Shown: positions 27,465-37,513 of the stretch, piece after piece | Layout: each line of letters opens with the position of its first letter | How positions within the stretch are numbered: the stretch's first letter is position 1 | Notes under the pieces: model-generated | What the model was told of the DNA's origin: nothing | Seen by the model: the letters and a program-made list of their open reading frames with translations, nothing else | Database searches by the model: none | Source: Nocardioides speluncae | GTDB lineage: Bacteria; Actinomycetota; Actinomycetes; Propionibacteriales; Nocardioidaceae | Direction of reading: 5' to 3' | NCBI RefSeq assembly: GCF_003121585.1 | Contig: NZ_QEOO01000022.1 | Span: 1-64,000, forward strand | Length of the DNA stretch: 64,000 nt | Position numbers and translations under genes: made by a program

Positions 27465-28337
27465 TCAGCCCGCGAAGACCTCGCGCAGCTTCGCGGCGAA
27501 GGCCGCCGGGTCGTTCTGAGGTGACCACTCGTTGGCAGCGAAGCCGCCGTGGTCGCCGGGGAACTCGACCGCTTCCATGCCGAGGAGCGCGGCCAGCGCC
27601 TCTCCCCCGCGTCGCGGCATCCCGGCTCCGCTGGTCGCGCCGACCGCTGGCACGATCCGCACACCCGACCCGCGGAGCGCCTCGGCGTCCGGGTGGTACG
27701 GCGCAATCGCCATGTTGTAACCCAGCAACGGGTCGTCGCGGCTGCCGTCGTCCTCGCTGGAGAAGCCGAACTGCTCGGGCGGTGGCGCCGCCTGGTCGAG
27801 GAAGTCGTCGGCGAACACGCCGTCGTGCATGACCAGCACCATGAACTTCGCCATCGCCGGACCCTGACCGCTGCGCTGATAGGTCTCGACGATGTCCCGG
27901 TTGATCCGCTCGAGGACGGGTCCGTCCTCGAGCAGGGCCGTCAACGGCGGCTCGTGGAGGACGACTGTGCCGACCTGCTCCGGGTGGGCCAGCAGCCATG
28001 GCAGCGCGACGACCGCGCCGCCGCTGGACGCGAACACGTCGACCTGACCCAGCCCGGTCGCCTCGACCACGCGGTAGACGTCGTCGGCGTGGATCTCGAA
28101 GCTGACCTCACCACCGTCGTCGAGCTTGCTGCGCTCGGCCATGCGCGGGTCGTAGGTGATCACGGTCCGGTCGTCGAGGTGCTCGACCAGTTGCTCGAAC
28201 CCGGATGCGCCCATCGGTGAGCCGAACAGCATGACCGGCCGGTGCGGACCGGGTGTCTCCGGCACGTGCACGTCGTAGGCCACGACGGCGCCGGGGACGT
28301 CGATCGTGTGGTTGGTCGTGGTGGTCGTGCTCGTCAT
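27465..28337 (-). CDS. Alpha/beta fold hydrolase
   Basis: 290 residues from ATG 28337. Hydrolase landmarks: PVMLFGSPMGASGFEQLVEHL, TVITYDPRMAERS, nucleophile elbow VFASSGGAVVALPWL, and catalytic histidine region EFPGDHGGFAANEW near the end. This composition resembles the group of small alpha/beta hydrolases often found beside TetR-type regulators, but no regulator is adjacent here. Substrate not inferable. Stands alone between the beta-helix gene and glgP on the same strand. Confidence 0.8.
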   Translation of the reverse strand: MTSTTTTTNHTIDVPGAVVAYDVHVPETPGPHRPVMLFGSPMGASGFEQLVEHLDDRTVITYDPRMAERSKLDDGGEVSFEIHADDVYRVVEATGLGQVDVFASSGGAVVALPWLLAHPEQVGTVVLHEPPLTALLEDGPVLERINRDIVETYQRSGQGPAMAKFMVLVMHDGVFADDFLDQAAPPPEQFGFSSEDDGSRDDPLLGYNMAIAPYHPDAEALRGSGVRIVPAVGATSGAGMPRRGGEALAALLGMEAVEFPGDHGGFAANEWSPQNDPAAFAAKLREVFAG

Positions 28338-28409
28338 GGGGCGTCTCCTCCGCGTCGGGTTCTTCTGGTCAGACCGGCGCGGCCGCCCAATCTCATCGCC
28401 GGACGGCGA

Positions 28410-30992
28410 CTAGGGCAGCGCGACGACTCCGAGCTCGGCGGGCGAGGCTAGCAGCGGGTTCTTCGGCAGCACCCGGACGGTGTAGCCGAAGGGGCCGGTG
28501 CGAGCCAGTGGTACGTCGCCCTCGAAGCGGTGCCGGCCGTCGTCGTACGACTCGGCCAGCTTGAGCGAGCTCACTTCGGTATCGACCAGGTCGTCGTCGT
28601 GGGCGACCGTGCCGTGCACCAGCTGGACGTCGACGTCGTCGGGCGAGAGCTCGCCGAGCGCGACGAACGCCCGCGCGGAGAGCACCGAGCCCACCTCGGG
28701 GTCGTCGGCCACGCCGGAGGACTCGACGTGCTCGACCCGGACGCCGCTCCAGGCGGCCCGCACCTGCTGCTTCCAGGCCGCGAGCGCGCTGGCGCCGCCG
28801 AAGTCGTGGTTGACCGCCCGCGAGGTCTCTGCGGCCGGCACGTAGAGCTGCCGGACGTAGTCCTGCACCATCCGGCTGGCCAGCACCTTCGGGCCGAGCG
28901 AGCGCAGGGTGTGCCGGACCATCTCGATCCAGCGGGACGGAAGCCCGGCCCCGTCGACGTCGTAGAACCGCGGCGCGACCTCGTTCTCGATCAGGTCGTA
29001 GAGCGCGGTGGCCTCGATGTTGTCGCGGTGGTCGGTGTCGTCGACGCCGTCGGCGGACGGGATCGCCCAGCCGTTGTTGCCGTCGTACCACTCGTCCCAC
29101 CAGCCGTCGAGGATCGACAGGTTGAGGCCGCCGTTCAGCGCCGCCTTCATGCCGGAGGTGCCGCAGGCCTCGTAGGGGCGCAGCGGATTGTTGAGCCAGA
29201 CGTCGCAGCCGGGGTAGAGGGGCAGCGCCATCGCGATGTCGTAGTTGGGCAGGAACACGATCCGGTGCCGGACCTCCGGGTCGTCGGCGAAGCGGACCAT
29301 CTCCTGGATCAGCTTCTTGCCGCCGTCGTCGGCCGGGTGCGACTTGCCGGCGATCACCAGCTGGACCGGGCGCTCCGGGTGGAGCAGCAGCCGCTTGAGC
29401 CGCTCCGGGTCGCGCAGCATCAGCGTCAGCCGCTTGTACGACGGCACCCGGCGCGCGAAGCCGATCGTGAGCACGTCGGGGTCGAGCGCGTTGTCGATCC
29501 AGCCGAGCTCGGCCGGGGCAGCGCCGCGCTGCTCCCACGACTTGCGCAGCCGGCGCCGGGCGTCGGCGACCAGCCGGGCGCGCAGCTCTCGCTTGGTACG
29601 CCAGATCTCGTCGGAGGAGACCTTCTCGACGGCCCGCCAGACATCCGGGTCGTCGAGGTAGTCGGGCGAGCCGTGCTTCTCGGCGAGCTCGAACACCTCG
29701 CGGGCCACCCAGGTCGGGGCGTGCACACCGTTGGTGATCGAGCCGATCGGCACGTCCGCCGCGTCGAAGCCTCGCCACAGGCCGTTGAACATGCCGCGCG
29801 ACACCTCGCCGTGCAGCTGCGAGACGCCGTTGGCGCGCTGGGCCAGGCGGAAGCCCATCACCGCCATGTTGAAGACGCCCGGGTCGCCACCGTCGAAGTC
29901 CTCGGCGCCCAGCGCGAGCACCTTGTCGACCGGAAGGCCCGGCGTCGGGCTGTTGCCGCCGAAATACTGGCCGATCAGCTCCTTGGGGAACCGGTCGATG
30001 CCGGCCGGGACCGGAGTGTGGGTAGTGAACACGGTGCCGGCGCGGGACACCTCCAGCGCGGTCTCGAAGTCCAGGCCCGGGCCGCCCTCGGCGACGGTCA
30101 GCTCGCGGATCCGCTCCAGGCCGAGGAAGCCGGCGTGGCCCTCGTTGGTGTGGAACACCTCGGGCGCCGGTGCACCGGTGATCCGGGAGTGGGCACGCAG
30201 CGCCTTCACGCCGCCGACGCCGAGCAGCAGCTCCTGCAGCAGGCGGTGCTCGCCGGTGCCGCCGTACAGCCGGTCGGTGACGTCGCGCAGCGGGGTGGGG
30301 TTGTCCTCGGTGTCGGAGTCGAGCAGCAGCAGCGGCACCCGGCCGACGTGGGCAACCCAGATCCGGGCGCACAGCTCTCCGCCGCCGGCCACCGGGATCG
30401 CGACCTGGGCGGCCGAGCCGTCCTCCTCGCGCAGCTGCGACAGCGGCAGGCCGTGCGGGTCGAGAACCGGGTAGGTCTCCTGCTGCCAGCCCTCGCGGGA
30501 CAGCATCTGCCGGAAGTAGCCGTGCCGGTAGAGCAGGCCGACGCCGACGATGGGTACGCCGAGGTCGGAGGCCGACTTCAGGTGGTCGCCGGCGAGGATG
30601 CCGAGGCCGCCGGAGTACTGCGGCAGCACCGAGGTGATCCCGAACTCCGGAGAGAAGTAGGCGATCGAGGCGGGCGCGGGGCCGTCGTCCTGGCCGTGCC
30701 GCTGGTACCAGCGGTCGCCCGTGAGGTACTCGTCGAGGTCGGTGCGGGCGATGTCGAGCAGCTTGAGGAACTTCCGGTCGGCGGCCAGCTCCTCCATCCG
30801 CTCGCGACCGACCGACCCGAGCAGCCGTACCGGGTCCTGGTTGGTCGACTCCCACAGCTCCGGGTCGATGGCCCGGAAGATGTCTTGGGTCTCGGGGTGC
30901 CAGGACCAGCGAAGGTTGATCGCCAGATCGCCGAGAGCGGTCAGCTTCTCGGGCAGGACAGGACGGACGGTGAAACGTCGAATGGCGCGCAC
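28410..30992 (-). CDS. glgP: Glycogen/alpha-glucan phosphorylase GlgP (short actinobacterial type)
   Basis: About 860 residues from GTG 30992 (RAIRRFTVRPVLPEKLTALGDLAINLRWSWHPETQDIF). Releases glucose-1-phosphate from alpha-1,4-glucans. Shows YFSPEFGITSVLPQYSGGLGILAGDHLKSASDLGVPIVGVGLLY, VFHTNEGHAGFL, TVFTTHTPVPAGIDRFP, and the pyridoxal-phosphate lysine region LRPYEACGTSGMKAALNGGLNLSILDGWWDE. This is the glgP type that normally lies next to glgE. Here an NB-ARC regulator, a protease and an HNH gene separate the two. Confidence 0.93.
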   Translation of the reverse strand: MRAIRRFTVRPVLPEKLTALGDLAINLRWSWHPETQDIFRAIDPELWESTNQDPVRLLGSVGRERMEELAADRKFLKLLDIARTDLDEYLTGDRWYQRHGQDDGPAPASIAYFSPEFGITSVLPQYSGGLGILAGDHLKSASDLGVPIVGVGLLYRHGYFRQMLSREGWQQETYPVLDPHGLPLSQLREEDGSAAQVAIPVAGGGELCARIWVAHVGRVPLLLLDSDTEDNPTPLRDVTDRLYGGTGEHRLLQELLLGVGGVKALRAHSRITGAPAPEVFHTNEGHAGFLGLERIRELTVAEGGPGLDFETALEVSRAGTVFTTHTPVPAGIDRFPKELIGQYFGGNSPTPGLPVDKVLALGAEDFDGGDPGVFNMAVMGFRLAQRANGVSQLHGEVSRGMFNGLWRGFDAADVPIGSITNGVHAPTWVAREVFELAEKHGSPDYLDDPDVWRAVEKVSSDEIWRTKRELRARLVADARRRLRKSWEQRGAAPAELGWIDNALDPDVLTIGFARRVPSYKRLTLMLRDPERLKRLLLHPERPVQLVIAGKSHPADDGGKKLIQEMVRFADDPEVRHRIVFLPNYDIAMALPLYPGCDVWLNNPLRPYEACGTSGMKAALNGGLNLSILDGWWDEWYDGNNGWAIPSADGVDDTDHRDNIEATALYDLIENEVAPRFYDVDGAGLPSRWIEMVRHTLRSLGPKVLASRMVQDYVRQLYVPAAETSRAVNHDFGGASALAAWKQQVRAAWSGVRVEHVESSGVADDPEVGSVLSARAFVALGELSPDDVDVQLVHGTVAHDDDLVDTEVSSLKLAESYDDGRHRFEGDVPLARTGPFGYTVRVLPKNPLLASPAELGVVALP

Positions 30993-31040
30993 GCGGATGA
31001 CCGTAACGCATCTACTTGGATCGTTCCAAGAGGTGGTGGC

Positions 31041-31066
31041 GGAATCCCCGGCTGACCGGGGATTCC
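31041..31066 (-). terminator. Perfect 11-bp hairpin after the NB-ARC/TPR gene
   Basis: GGAATCCCCGG (31041-31051), loop CTGA, CCGGGGATTCC (31056-31066). On the minus strand it lies between the stop of the regulator gene (31137) and the start of glgP (30992), so it probably ends the regulator transcript. Confidence 0.7.
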
Positions 31067-31136
31067 TGACGTTGTCGGCCGTTGCAACACCCAACAAGGT
31101 CAGGGAGCGCCCGACAACCCTGCCCGAATTGCCCGC

Positions 31137-33755
31137 TCAGCCGGAAACGGAGGCAAGCCGGTCCGCGACCTGGCCGGCCTCGGGGCTGCCGAGGCGGAGG
31201 TAGGCGTCGTACGCCGCGCGCCAGGACGTCACCGCCCGGCTCGGCTCGCCGTCGGCCCGGGCGCAGTCGCCGAGGCCAACCTCGGCGCGCGCCTCGCGGT
31301 ACGGGTCGCCCATGTCGCGGGCCACCAGCAGCCCGGTCTCGAGCAGGGCGCGCGCCTGGTCGAGCTCCTGGTCGGCGAGCAGCAGCTCGCCGAGACCGAT
31401 GTGGGAGTCCGCCTCCGCGCACCGCGCGCCGCTGACCTGTGCTCGCTCCATGGTCATGACGAACGTCGCCCGCGCCTGGCCCGCCCGCCCGGCCGCGGCA
31501 CAGACCTGACCCTTCACGGCCAGGCACTGCGCCTCGTAGGTGTCCTGGCCGGCGGCGTGCGCCAGGCCGACCGCCTCGTCGGCGAGGTCGAGGGCGTCGC
31601 CGTGGTCGCCGCGCAGCGACCGGATCCGGGCCAGCAGCCGCAGCGTCAGCGGCCGGTCGGCCTGGAGGCCCAGCGCGTCCTCCAGCTCGAGGGCGGTCCG
31701 GGCCTCGGCCTCCGCGGCGACGTGGTTGCCGCGGAGCAGCTCGATCTCGGCCAGCGCCTTGGCGACGTACGCGAGGTTCTGCCGGTCGCCGGCGTCCCGG
31801 GACACGCCCACCGCGGTCTGCAGCAGCCGGTAAGCCAGCTCGATCTCGCCGAGGTACTGGTTCATGGTCGCCAGGTTGCCGAGGTAGACGCCCTCGCTGC
31901 GGGTGTTGCCGTCGGCCTGCGCGGCCTCCAGCGCCACCTCGAATGCCGTCTTCGCCTCCACCAGCCGGCCCAGCCGGGAGTACACCGCACCCAGCGAGTT
32001 GTACGCCGCGCCGCGGCGCCTCTGGTCGGCGGCGGAGGTCGCGATCACCGCCCAGTAGAGCGCCTCCTGGAGCTGCCCGCTCTGGTCGTGGATCCCGGTC
32101 AGGTTGCTCGCGGCCTTGGCTCGGTGGGGTCCCTCCCCCAGGCCGATCACGGCCAGGTTGACCGTGCGCGCCTCCTCGAACCGGGCCGCGCCCGCCAGGT
32201 ACGGCGTGATCGCCACCGACAGCTCGACCAGATGGTCGGTGCGCTGGTCGTCGCGAGCAGCGAGCGCGCAGGCGACCACGTTGCCGGCCTCGAGGTCGAG
32301 CCAGTCCCGGGCGGCGGTGACGTCGGCCAGCGGTGGCAGCGGCTGCCAGATCTCGAAGTCGATCTCACCGCCCCGCAGGTGCTGGTCCGCGACGCCGACC
32401 GCCTCGGTGTAGTGCCGGACCAGCCGAGTCGACGCCTGCCGCTGGGCGCTGCGCGGCAGCTCGGCGCGGACCAGGCCGCGCGCGAAGTCGCGGACCAGGT
32501 CGTGCTGGCGGACCGATCCTTGCTTGTCGCGGCTGACCAGGTGCTCGGCGACGAGCTGGTCGAGCGCGGCCTCCGCCCACATCGGCCCCTGTCCGGCAAG
32601 CGCGGCGGCCGCCCAGGGCGTGACGTGGTCGCCGGGGTGCAGCGCGAGCAGCTGCAGCATCGACTGGGCATCCTCCGGCAGGGCGTCGTACGACGCCGCC
32701 AGGGCCGGTCGGACCAGGTCGTGCCGCGAGATGGACTCCAGCCGGTGCACCTGGTCCTCCAGCGACCAGGAACGGGTGCGCGCGAGGTGGGCTGCGGTCA
32801 GGCCGAGGTGCAGCGGCAGCCCACCGCACAGCTCGACCAGCCGTTGCGCCTGCACCGGGTCGGCGTCCAGCCGCTCGCTACCGATGGCGGCGGCCAGCAG
32901 CAAGAGCGAGTCCTCGTCACCGAGCACGTCCAGGCTGACCTGGTGACCGGCCAGACCGATCGCGCGCCGGCTGGTGATCAGCACCCGGCTCGGGCCGGCC
33001 GGCAGCAGCGGGGCGACCTGGTCGTCGCCGACGGCGTTGTCGAGGACCACCAGCAGTCGTTGGCCCTCGGTGATCGCACGCAGCCGGGCGGACCGCTCGG
33101 CCGCCCCGAGCTGCTGGATCTCGGCTCCGCTGACGCCGAGCTGGCGCAGCATCGAGCCGAGCGCTGCCGCTGGATCCACCGGCGGTTGGTCGGGGTCGTA
33201 GCCGCGCAGGTTCACGAACAGCTCGCCGTCGTACCCGCCCTCGACCAGCAGCCAGCGGGCCACGGTCAGCGCCAGCTCGGTCTTGCCGACGCCGGGCATG
33301 CCGACCACGCTGGACACCGTCCCCGGAGGCTGTGCGAGCAGCTCGATCAGCTCCGCCTCCCGGCCGACGAACCTAATGCCTGGCGCTGGCAGCTCCGACA
33401 GCACCCGAGCCAGCCCGGCCGCCGAGATCGAGCCCTCGATCGCGGCGTGCGCCTGACGCCACTCCTCGACCTGGCTGCCCGCGCCGAGCGCGCGGACGAT
33501 GTCGGCGAGCAGGTCGGGATCGACCCGGCTCCGGCCTGGTCGGAAGCAGTCGTAGACGGTCACCTTGCCGACGCGCTGCTCGGCCGGCGGAAGTCCGCGG
33601 GCGGCTCGGTCCTGCCGGATCCGGCGGGCGATCTCGGCGTACGACGGGCGGCCGGCCCACTGCCGCAGCTCGACCAGGCGACCGCTCAGGTCATCCAGAC
33701 TGGCGGCCGGCGATGGTCCCGGCGGCGCACTTCTTCCACTTTCCCCCGTTTGCAT
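31137..33755 (-). CDS. NB-ARC ATPase transcriptional regulator with TPR repeats
   Basis: 872 residues. Residues 15-100 form an XRE-like helix-turn-helix (LRQWAGRPSYAEIARRIRQD... KVTVYDCFRPGRSRVDPDLLADIVRALG). Then an NB-ARC STAND ATPase: FVGREAELIELL, P-loop VVGMPGVGKTELALTVARWLL, Walker B LLVVLDNA, sensor VLITSRRAIGLAGHQ, and GLPLHLGLTAAHLA. The C-terminal 450 residues are TPR helices (AAYNSLGAVYSRLGRLVEAKTAFEVAL and similar). Such SARP/AfsR-like STAND regulators switch by nucleotide and ligand binding. Two tandem 10-mers lie just upstream. Target unknown; glgP is directly downstream. Confidence 0.88.
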   Translation of the reverse strand: MQTGESGRSAPPGPSPAASLDDLSGRLVELRQWAGRPSYAEIARRIRQDRAARGLPPAEQRVGKVTVYDCFRPGRSRVDPDLLADIVRALGAGSQVEEWRQAHAAIEGSISAAGLARVLSELPAPGIRFVGREAELIELLAQPPGTVSSVVGMPGVGKTELALTVARWLLVEGGYDGELFVNLRGYDPDQPPVDPAAALGSMLRQLGVSGAEIQQLGAAERSARLRAITEGQRLLVVLDNAVGDDQVAPLLPAGPSRVLITSRRAIGLAGHQVSLDVLGDEDSLLLLAAAIGSERLDADPVQAQRLVELCGGLPLHLGLTAAHLARTRSWSLEDQVHRLESISRHDLVRPALAASYDALPEDAQSMLQLLALHPGDHVTPWAAAALAGQGPMWAEAALDQLVAEHLVSRDKQGSVRQHDLVRDFARGLVRAELPRSAQRQASTRLVRHYTEAVGVADQHLRGGEIDFEIWQPLPPLADVTAARDWLDLEAGNVVACALAARDDQRTDHLVELSVAITPYLAGAARFEEARTVNLAVIGLGEGPHRAKAASNLTGIHDQSGQLQEALYWAVIATSAADQRRRGAAYNSLGAVYSRLGRLVEAKTAFEVALEAAQADGNTRSEGVYLGNLATMNQYLGEIELAYRLLQTAVGVSRDAGDRQNLAYVAKALAEIELLRGNHVAAEAEARTALELEDALGLQADRPLTLRLLARIRSLRGDHGDALDLADEAVGLAHAAGQDTYEAQCLAVKGQVCAAAGRAGQARATFVMTMERAQVSGARCAEADSHIGLGELLLADQELDQARALLETGLLVARDMGDPYREARAEVGLGDCARADGEPSRAVTSWRAAYDAYLRLGSPEAGQVADRLASVSG

Positions 33756-33776
33756 ATGCAGATGTTAAGCCTGTTC

Positions 33777-33796
33777 GTTCGGGATCGTTCGGGATC
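33777..33796. repeat. Tandem 10-mers GTTCGGGATC in the NB-ARC gene promoter region
   Basis: Two exact, adjacent copies of GTTCGGGATC at 33777-33786 and 33787-33796, followed by a partial inverted copy (GATCCGGGACGAAC). It lies 22 bases upstream of the regulator start, the position expected for an autoregulatory site. The rest of the 256-base gap to 34012 shows nothing else clear. Confidence 0.4.
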
Positions 33797-34011
33797 CGGG
33801 ACGAACGGTTATGCGCACTGGAAGTCTGTGGGCTGCCGAGCGCCGGGCTGTCTGGCCCGATCGGCGGGAGCCGGTTGCCCTGCGCGGGGGTGAGGGCGAC
33901 CGGCTCCGTCGCCCCCAGGTTGATCGATCGAACCCCAGCCACGGTGTGACACCTCCCTAGGGTGCTGCCGCGCCGCCGTAACAACCGCTCGAGGGGTCGC
34001 GTTTATCCCGT

Positions 34012-37000
34012 ATGGCGATCATCAGCACACTCCGGAGCCGCATCCGGCCGTCACAGGCCATCGCCGCGGGGCTCGCCGCGGCCCTGGTTGTCTCGATGCC
34101 GAGCGCCGGCGGCCAGCCCGCACCGGCCGGTCCGGCTCCGGACTCGAAGCCGGTCGTCACGCTCGGCGACTCCCCCGCCGGCCTCGCCGACCTCGACGCC
34201 CGGGGCCGGGCCCTACCCACCGCGAGTCGCCGCGCCGCGGTTGGCGTCCTCGGCGCCGACGTCCGCTGGAACGCGTTCGGCACCCCGGCCTCGATCCTGC
34301 CGCGCGACGGCTCTCTCGGCAGCGCCGGCGCCAGTCCGGTCGCAGCTGCCCGGGCCTGGCTGCGCAGCCACCGCGTGGTGTTCGGCCTGACCTCCGGTCA
34401 GGTCGACCGGCTGGAGCTGGTCAACAGCCAGGCCTTCACGCAGAGCAGTGCCCGGGCGGTGCTGTTCCGGCAGCGGTTCGGCAGCCTGTCCGCCGCTCTC
34501 GGTGGGCAGGTGACGGTCGGGGTGGCGGGCGGAAAGGTCGCCTACGTCTCCTCCTCGGTCGTGCCGAGCGCCCAGCAGGCCCCGGCTGCCGAGCTGACGC
34601 CGGTCGAGGGCTGGCTCGCGGCGGCCCGCAACGTCGGCCGCGCGGTCGCGGCGGACGACGTCGACCTGTTCGCCCGCGCCACCTCAGCCCTCGGCTGGAA
34701 CCGGCTGAAGGTCCCCGGTTTCGCCCAGGACCAGCTGGTCAGGCTGCGCGCGCTACCGCTGGCCGACGGCCGCGTGCGACCGGTCTTCGAGGCCAACGTC
34801 GTGGACACCGAAGGCGGCAGCGCCTTTGCGTACACCCTGATGGTCGACGCCGTAACGGGCAAGGTGCTGCACCGGCAGAACCAGGTCGAGCACTCCAGCG
34901 ACTTCGTGCCGTTCAACGGGACGATGACGGCAACGGCTTGCGGTCCCAAGCACCCGTTCGCGCTGACCGACGACAACACCCGGACCATCCAGGTGACCGC
35001 GAGCGCCGTCATACCCACCAACGACATCGTGGTGAAGCTGTGGTCGCCGGACGGGCAGCTGCTCGCCTCGCAGGACACCGGGACCAGCCCAGAGCCGCTC
35101 CTCTACACCAGTGACCAGCTGCCCGAGGGCGTGTACTCCGCGCAGGTCTGCCCGTTCGACGCGCCGACGGTGCCGTTCCTCGAGCCCGGCGCGTACGCCG
35201 GCACCGTGGCCACGTCCGACGCCGGGGCGCCGGAGCCGCCGTCCGTGCCGCTGCCGCGCTGGCGCTTCTTCCCCGCCAATCCGACCCTCAACTGGTCGGC
35301 TGGCCACACGCCGCGCAACAGCGTCATCGGCTGCTGGGCCACCCGCTGCTCGCTGCCGAGCGGGCCACTGGAGCAGCCGTGGGGGTCGCCGTGGGACACC
35401 CTGCCGCACGCGCACCTGCCGAGCTTCACCACTGTCGGCAACAACGCGGTGACCCACGAAGCGTGGGTGAGCCCGCTGACGCCGGGCGGGCTGTTCCAGG
35501 CGCCGGTCTCACCCACACGTGAGTACACCGAGGCGTTCACCGACCAGTGGAACAACAAGCGCTGCGACCCGACCACCACCCTGGTGCCGGGCGGCAACGA
35601 CATCAACGCCGTGACCGGCAACCTCTTCGTGTCCCACAACCGGATGCACGACTACGCCTACGGGCTGGGCTTCACCGAGCGCAACTACAACCTGCAGGCC
35701 GACAACCTGGGCCGCAACCCCGACCCGACCCGGGCCGGCGACCCCGAGATCGGCAACGTCCAGGCGGGCGCGATCGGCGGTCTCCAGAGTGGCCTCGGCC
35801 GCGACAACGCCAACCAGATCACGCTGCAGGACGGCGTACCCGGCATCACCAACCAGTACCTCTTCCAGCCGATCGCCGGCGCGTTCTACTCACCGTGCGC
35901 CGACGGCTCGCTCGACATGAGCATCGTCGGCCACGAGTACACCCACGCGATCACCAACCGCATGGTCGGCGGCCCGGACGAGGGCCTGACCTCCGAGCAC
36001 GGCGGCGCGATGGGCGAGTCCTGGGGCGACCTGGTCGGGGCGGAGTACCTGGTCAGCCACGGCTACTCGACCGGCACCAACCCGTGGGCGGTCGGCCCGT
36101 ACGCCACCGGCAACAAGACCCGCGGCATCCGTGACTACGCCATCAACGCCAACCCGCTGAACTTCAGCGACTACGGGTTCGACAGCACCGGCGACGAGGT
36201 GCACGCCGACGGCGAGATCTGGAACGGCACCATGTGGGACGTTCGCCAGGCCCTGGTGCGCAAGTGGAACGCGCGTTATCCCGCCACCAACCGCTCGCTC
36301 CAGCTCGCCTGCGCACAGGGCTCCGCCACCCGCTCGCCGCTGCCCGCGAGCCGCTGCCCGGGCAACCGGCGGTGGGTCCAGCTGATGTTCGACTCGTTCC
36401 TGCTGCAGCAGGGCGCCACCTCGATGCTGGACGCTCGCGACGCACTCCTGGCCGCGGACCGGATGAGGTTCGGCGGCGCCAACCAGACCGTGCTGTGGAA
36501 CGCCTTCGCCAAGCGCGGCATGGGCTCAGACGCGCGGACACCGAACGCCGACTCCGGCGCGGTCACCGCCGGTTTCGCATCGCCGAAGGCCAGCAACGCC
36601 CGAGTCGCCTTCAAGGCGGGCGTGGGTGGCCGGGTGTACGTCGGGCACTACGAGGCCCGGGTTAGCCCGGTCGCCGACACCGTGCGCGGCACCAGGCTCG
36701 ACAACGTCGTCCGGCTGACGCCCGGCCGCTACCAGCTGCTCTTCCAGGCGCGCGGCCACGGCTTCAAGCGGTTCACCGTCACCGTCAAGCCCGGCGAGCG
36801 GCGTACGGTCGCGATCTCGGCGCCCCGCAACCTCGCCTCGAAGACCGCCGGCGCGAAGGTGATCGCGGCCAGCCCCGGATCCATCAACACGGCCTCTCTT
36901 ATCGACGACACCGAGGCGACCAACTGGGCCGGCATCAACGACGGCACCAACGTGGACGCCAGGCATCCGTTCGTCACCGTGGACCTGGCCGGCGGCGTAC

Positions 37001-37425
37001 ACACCGTCAAGCGGGTGCAGGTAAGCGCCATGCTGAGGCCTGCCCCCGCGTCGCCGACCGACCTGCCGCTGGCCGCCGACCCGGACTCGGGCTCGCGGTT
37101 CACCGCGCTACGCCGCTTCGCTCTCGAGGCCTGCGTCAGCAGCTGCGCGAGCCCTGGTGCAAGGTGGAAGCGGTTCTACACCTCCTCGGCGAACGCCTTC
37201 CCGGCGGTGAAGCCGCGCCCGGTCGCACCGAACCTCATCCTGCGCGGGTTCGACGTGCCCGACGTCCGGGCAGCGGCGATCCGGCTGGTCGCCCTGGAGA
37301 ACCAGTGCACCGGCTACTCCGGCTACGCCGGCGACCAGGACGACGACCCGCTCAACGACACCGACTGCAAGTCGGCCTCCGACCGCGGTCAGTCGGTCCG
37401 GGCGGCCGAGCTGCAGGTGTACTAG
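34012..37425 (+). CDS. Secreted M36 (fungalysin) metallopeptidase
   Basis: 1137 residues. Signal peptide within the first 40 (SRIRPSQAIAAGLAAALVVSMPSA). A long FTP-type propeptide runs to about residue 300 (AARAWLRSHRVVFGLTSGQVDRLELVNSQ...). The peptidase domain has NLFVSHNRMHDYAYGLGFTERNYNLQADN, zinc site IVGHEYTHAITNRMVGG near residue 645 with GAMGESWGDLVGAEYL, and DEVHADGEIWNGTMWDVRQALV. After the peptidase come a GRVYVGHYEARVSPV beta domain and a discoidin-like domain (SLIDDTEATNWAGINDGTNV... VTVDLAGGVHTVKRVQVSAML), likely for binding the substrate or wall. Secreted, zinc-dependent; probably nutritional. Confidence 0.9.
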   Translation: MAIISTLRSRIRPSQAIAAGLAAALVVSMPSAGGQPAPAGPAPDSKPVVTLGDSPAGLADLDARGRALPTASRRAAVGVLGADVRWNAFGTPASILPRDGSLGSAGASPVAAARAWLRSHRVVFGLTSGQVDRLELVNSQAFTQSSARAVLFRQRFGSLSAALGGQVTVGVAGGKVAYVSSSVVPSAQQAPAAELTPVEGWLAAARNVGRAVAADDVDLFARATSALGWNRLKVPGFAQDQLVRLRALPLADGRVRPVFEANVVDTEGGSAFAYTLMVDAVTGKVLHRQNQVEHSSDFVPFNGTMTATACGPKHPFALTDDNTRTIQVTASAVIPTNDIVVKLWSPDGQLLASQDTGTSPEPLLYTSDQLPEGVYSAQVCPFDAPTVPFLEPGAYAGTVATSDAGAPEPPSVPLPRWRFFPANPTLNWSAGHTPRNSVIGCWATRCSLPSGPLEQPWGSPWDTLPHAHLPSFTTVGNNAVTHEAWVSPLTPGGLFQAPVSPTREYTEAFTDQWNNKRCDPTTTLVPGGNDINAVTGNLFVSHNRMHDYAYGLGFTERNYNLQADNLGRNPDPTRAGDPEIGNVQAGAIGGLQSGLGRDNANQITLQDGVPGITNQYLFQPIAGAFYSPCADGSLDMSIVGHEYTHAITNRMVGGPDEGLTSEHGGAMGESWGDLVGAEYLVSHGYSTGTNPWAVGPYATGNKTRGIRDYAINANPLNFSDYGFDSTGDEVHADGEIWNGTMWDVRQALVRKWNARYPATNRSLQLACAQGSATRSPLPASRCPGNRRWVQLMFDSFLLQQGATSMLDARDALLAADRMRFGGANQTVLWNAFAKRGMGSDARTPNADSGAVTAGFASPKASNARVAFKAGVGGRVYVGHYEARVSPVADTVRGTRLDNVVRLTPGRYQLLFQARGHGFKRFTVTVKPGERRTVAISAPRNLASKTAGAKVIAASPGSINTASLIDDTEATNWAGINDGTNVDARHPFVTVDLAGGVHTVKRVQVSAMLRPAPASPTDLPLAADPDSGSRFTALRRFALEACVSSCASPGARWKRFYTSSANAFPAVKPRPVAPNLILRGFDVPDVRAAAIRLVALENQCTGYSGYAGDQDDDPLNDTDCKSASDRGQSVRAAELQVY

Positions 37426-37513
37426 TCGCAAGCACCGAGTGGTCTCCGACGTCGGCCGTGGGCATGCTGCTGGCCCCGCCTCCTGGTAAGTGACGGGGTC
37501 TGGGGCGGGGTGG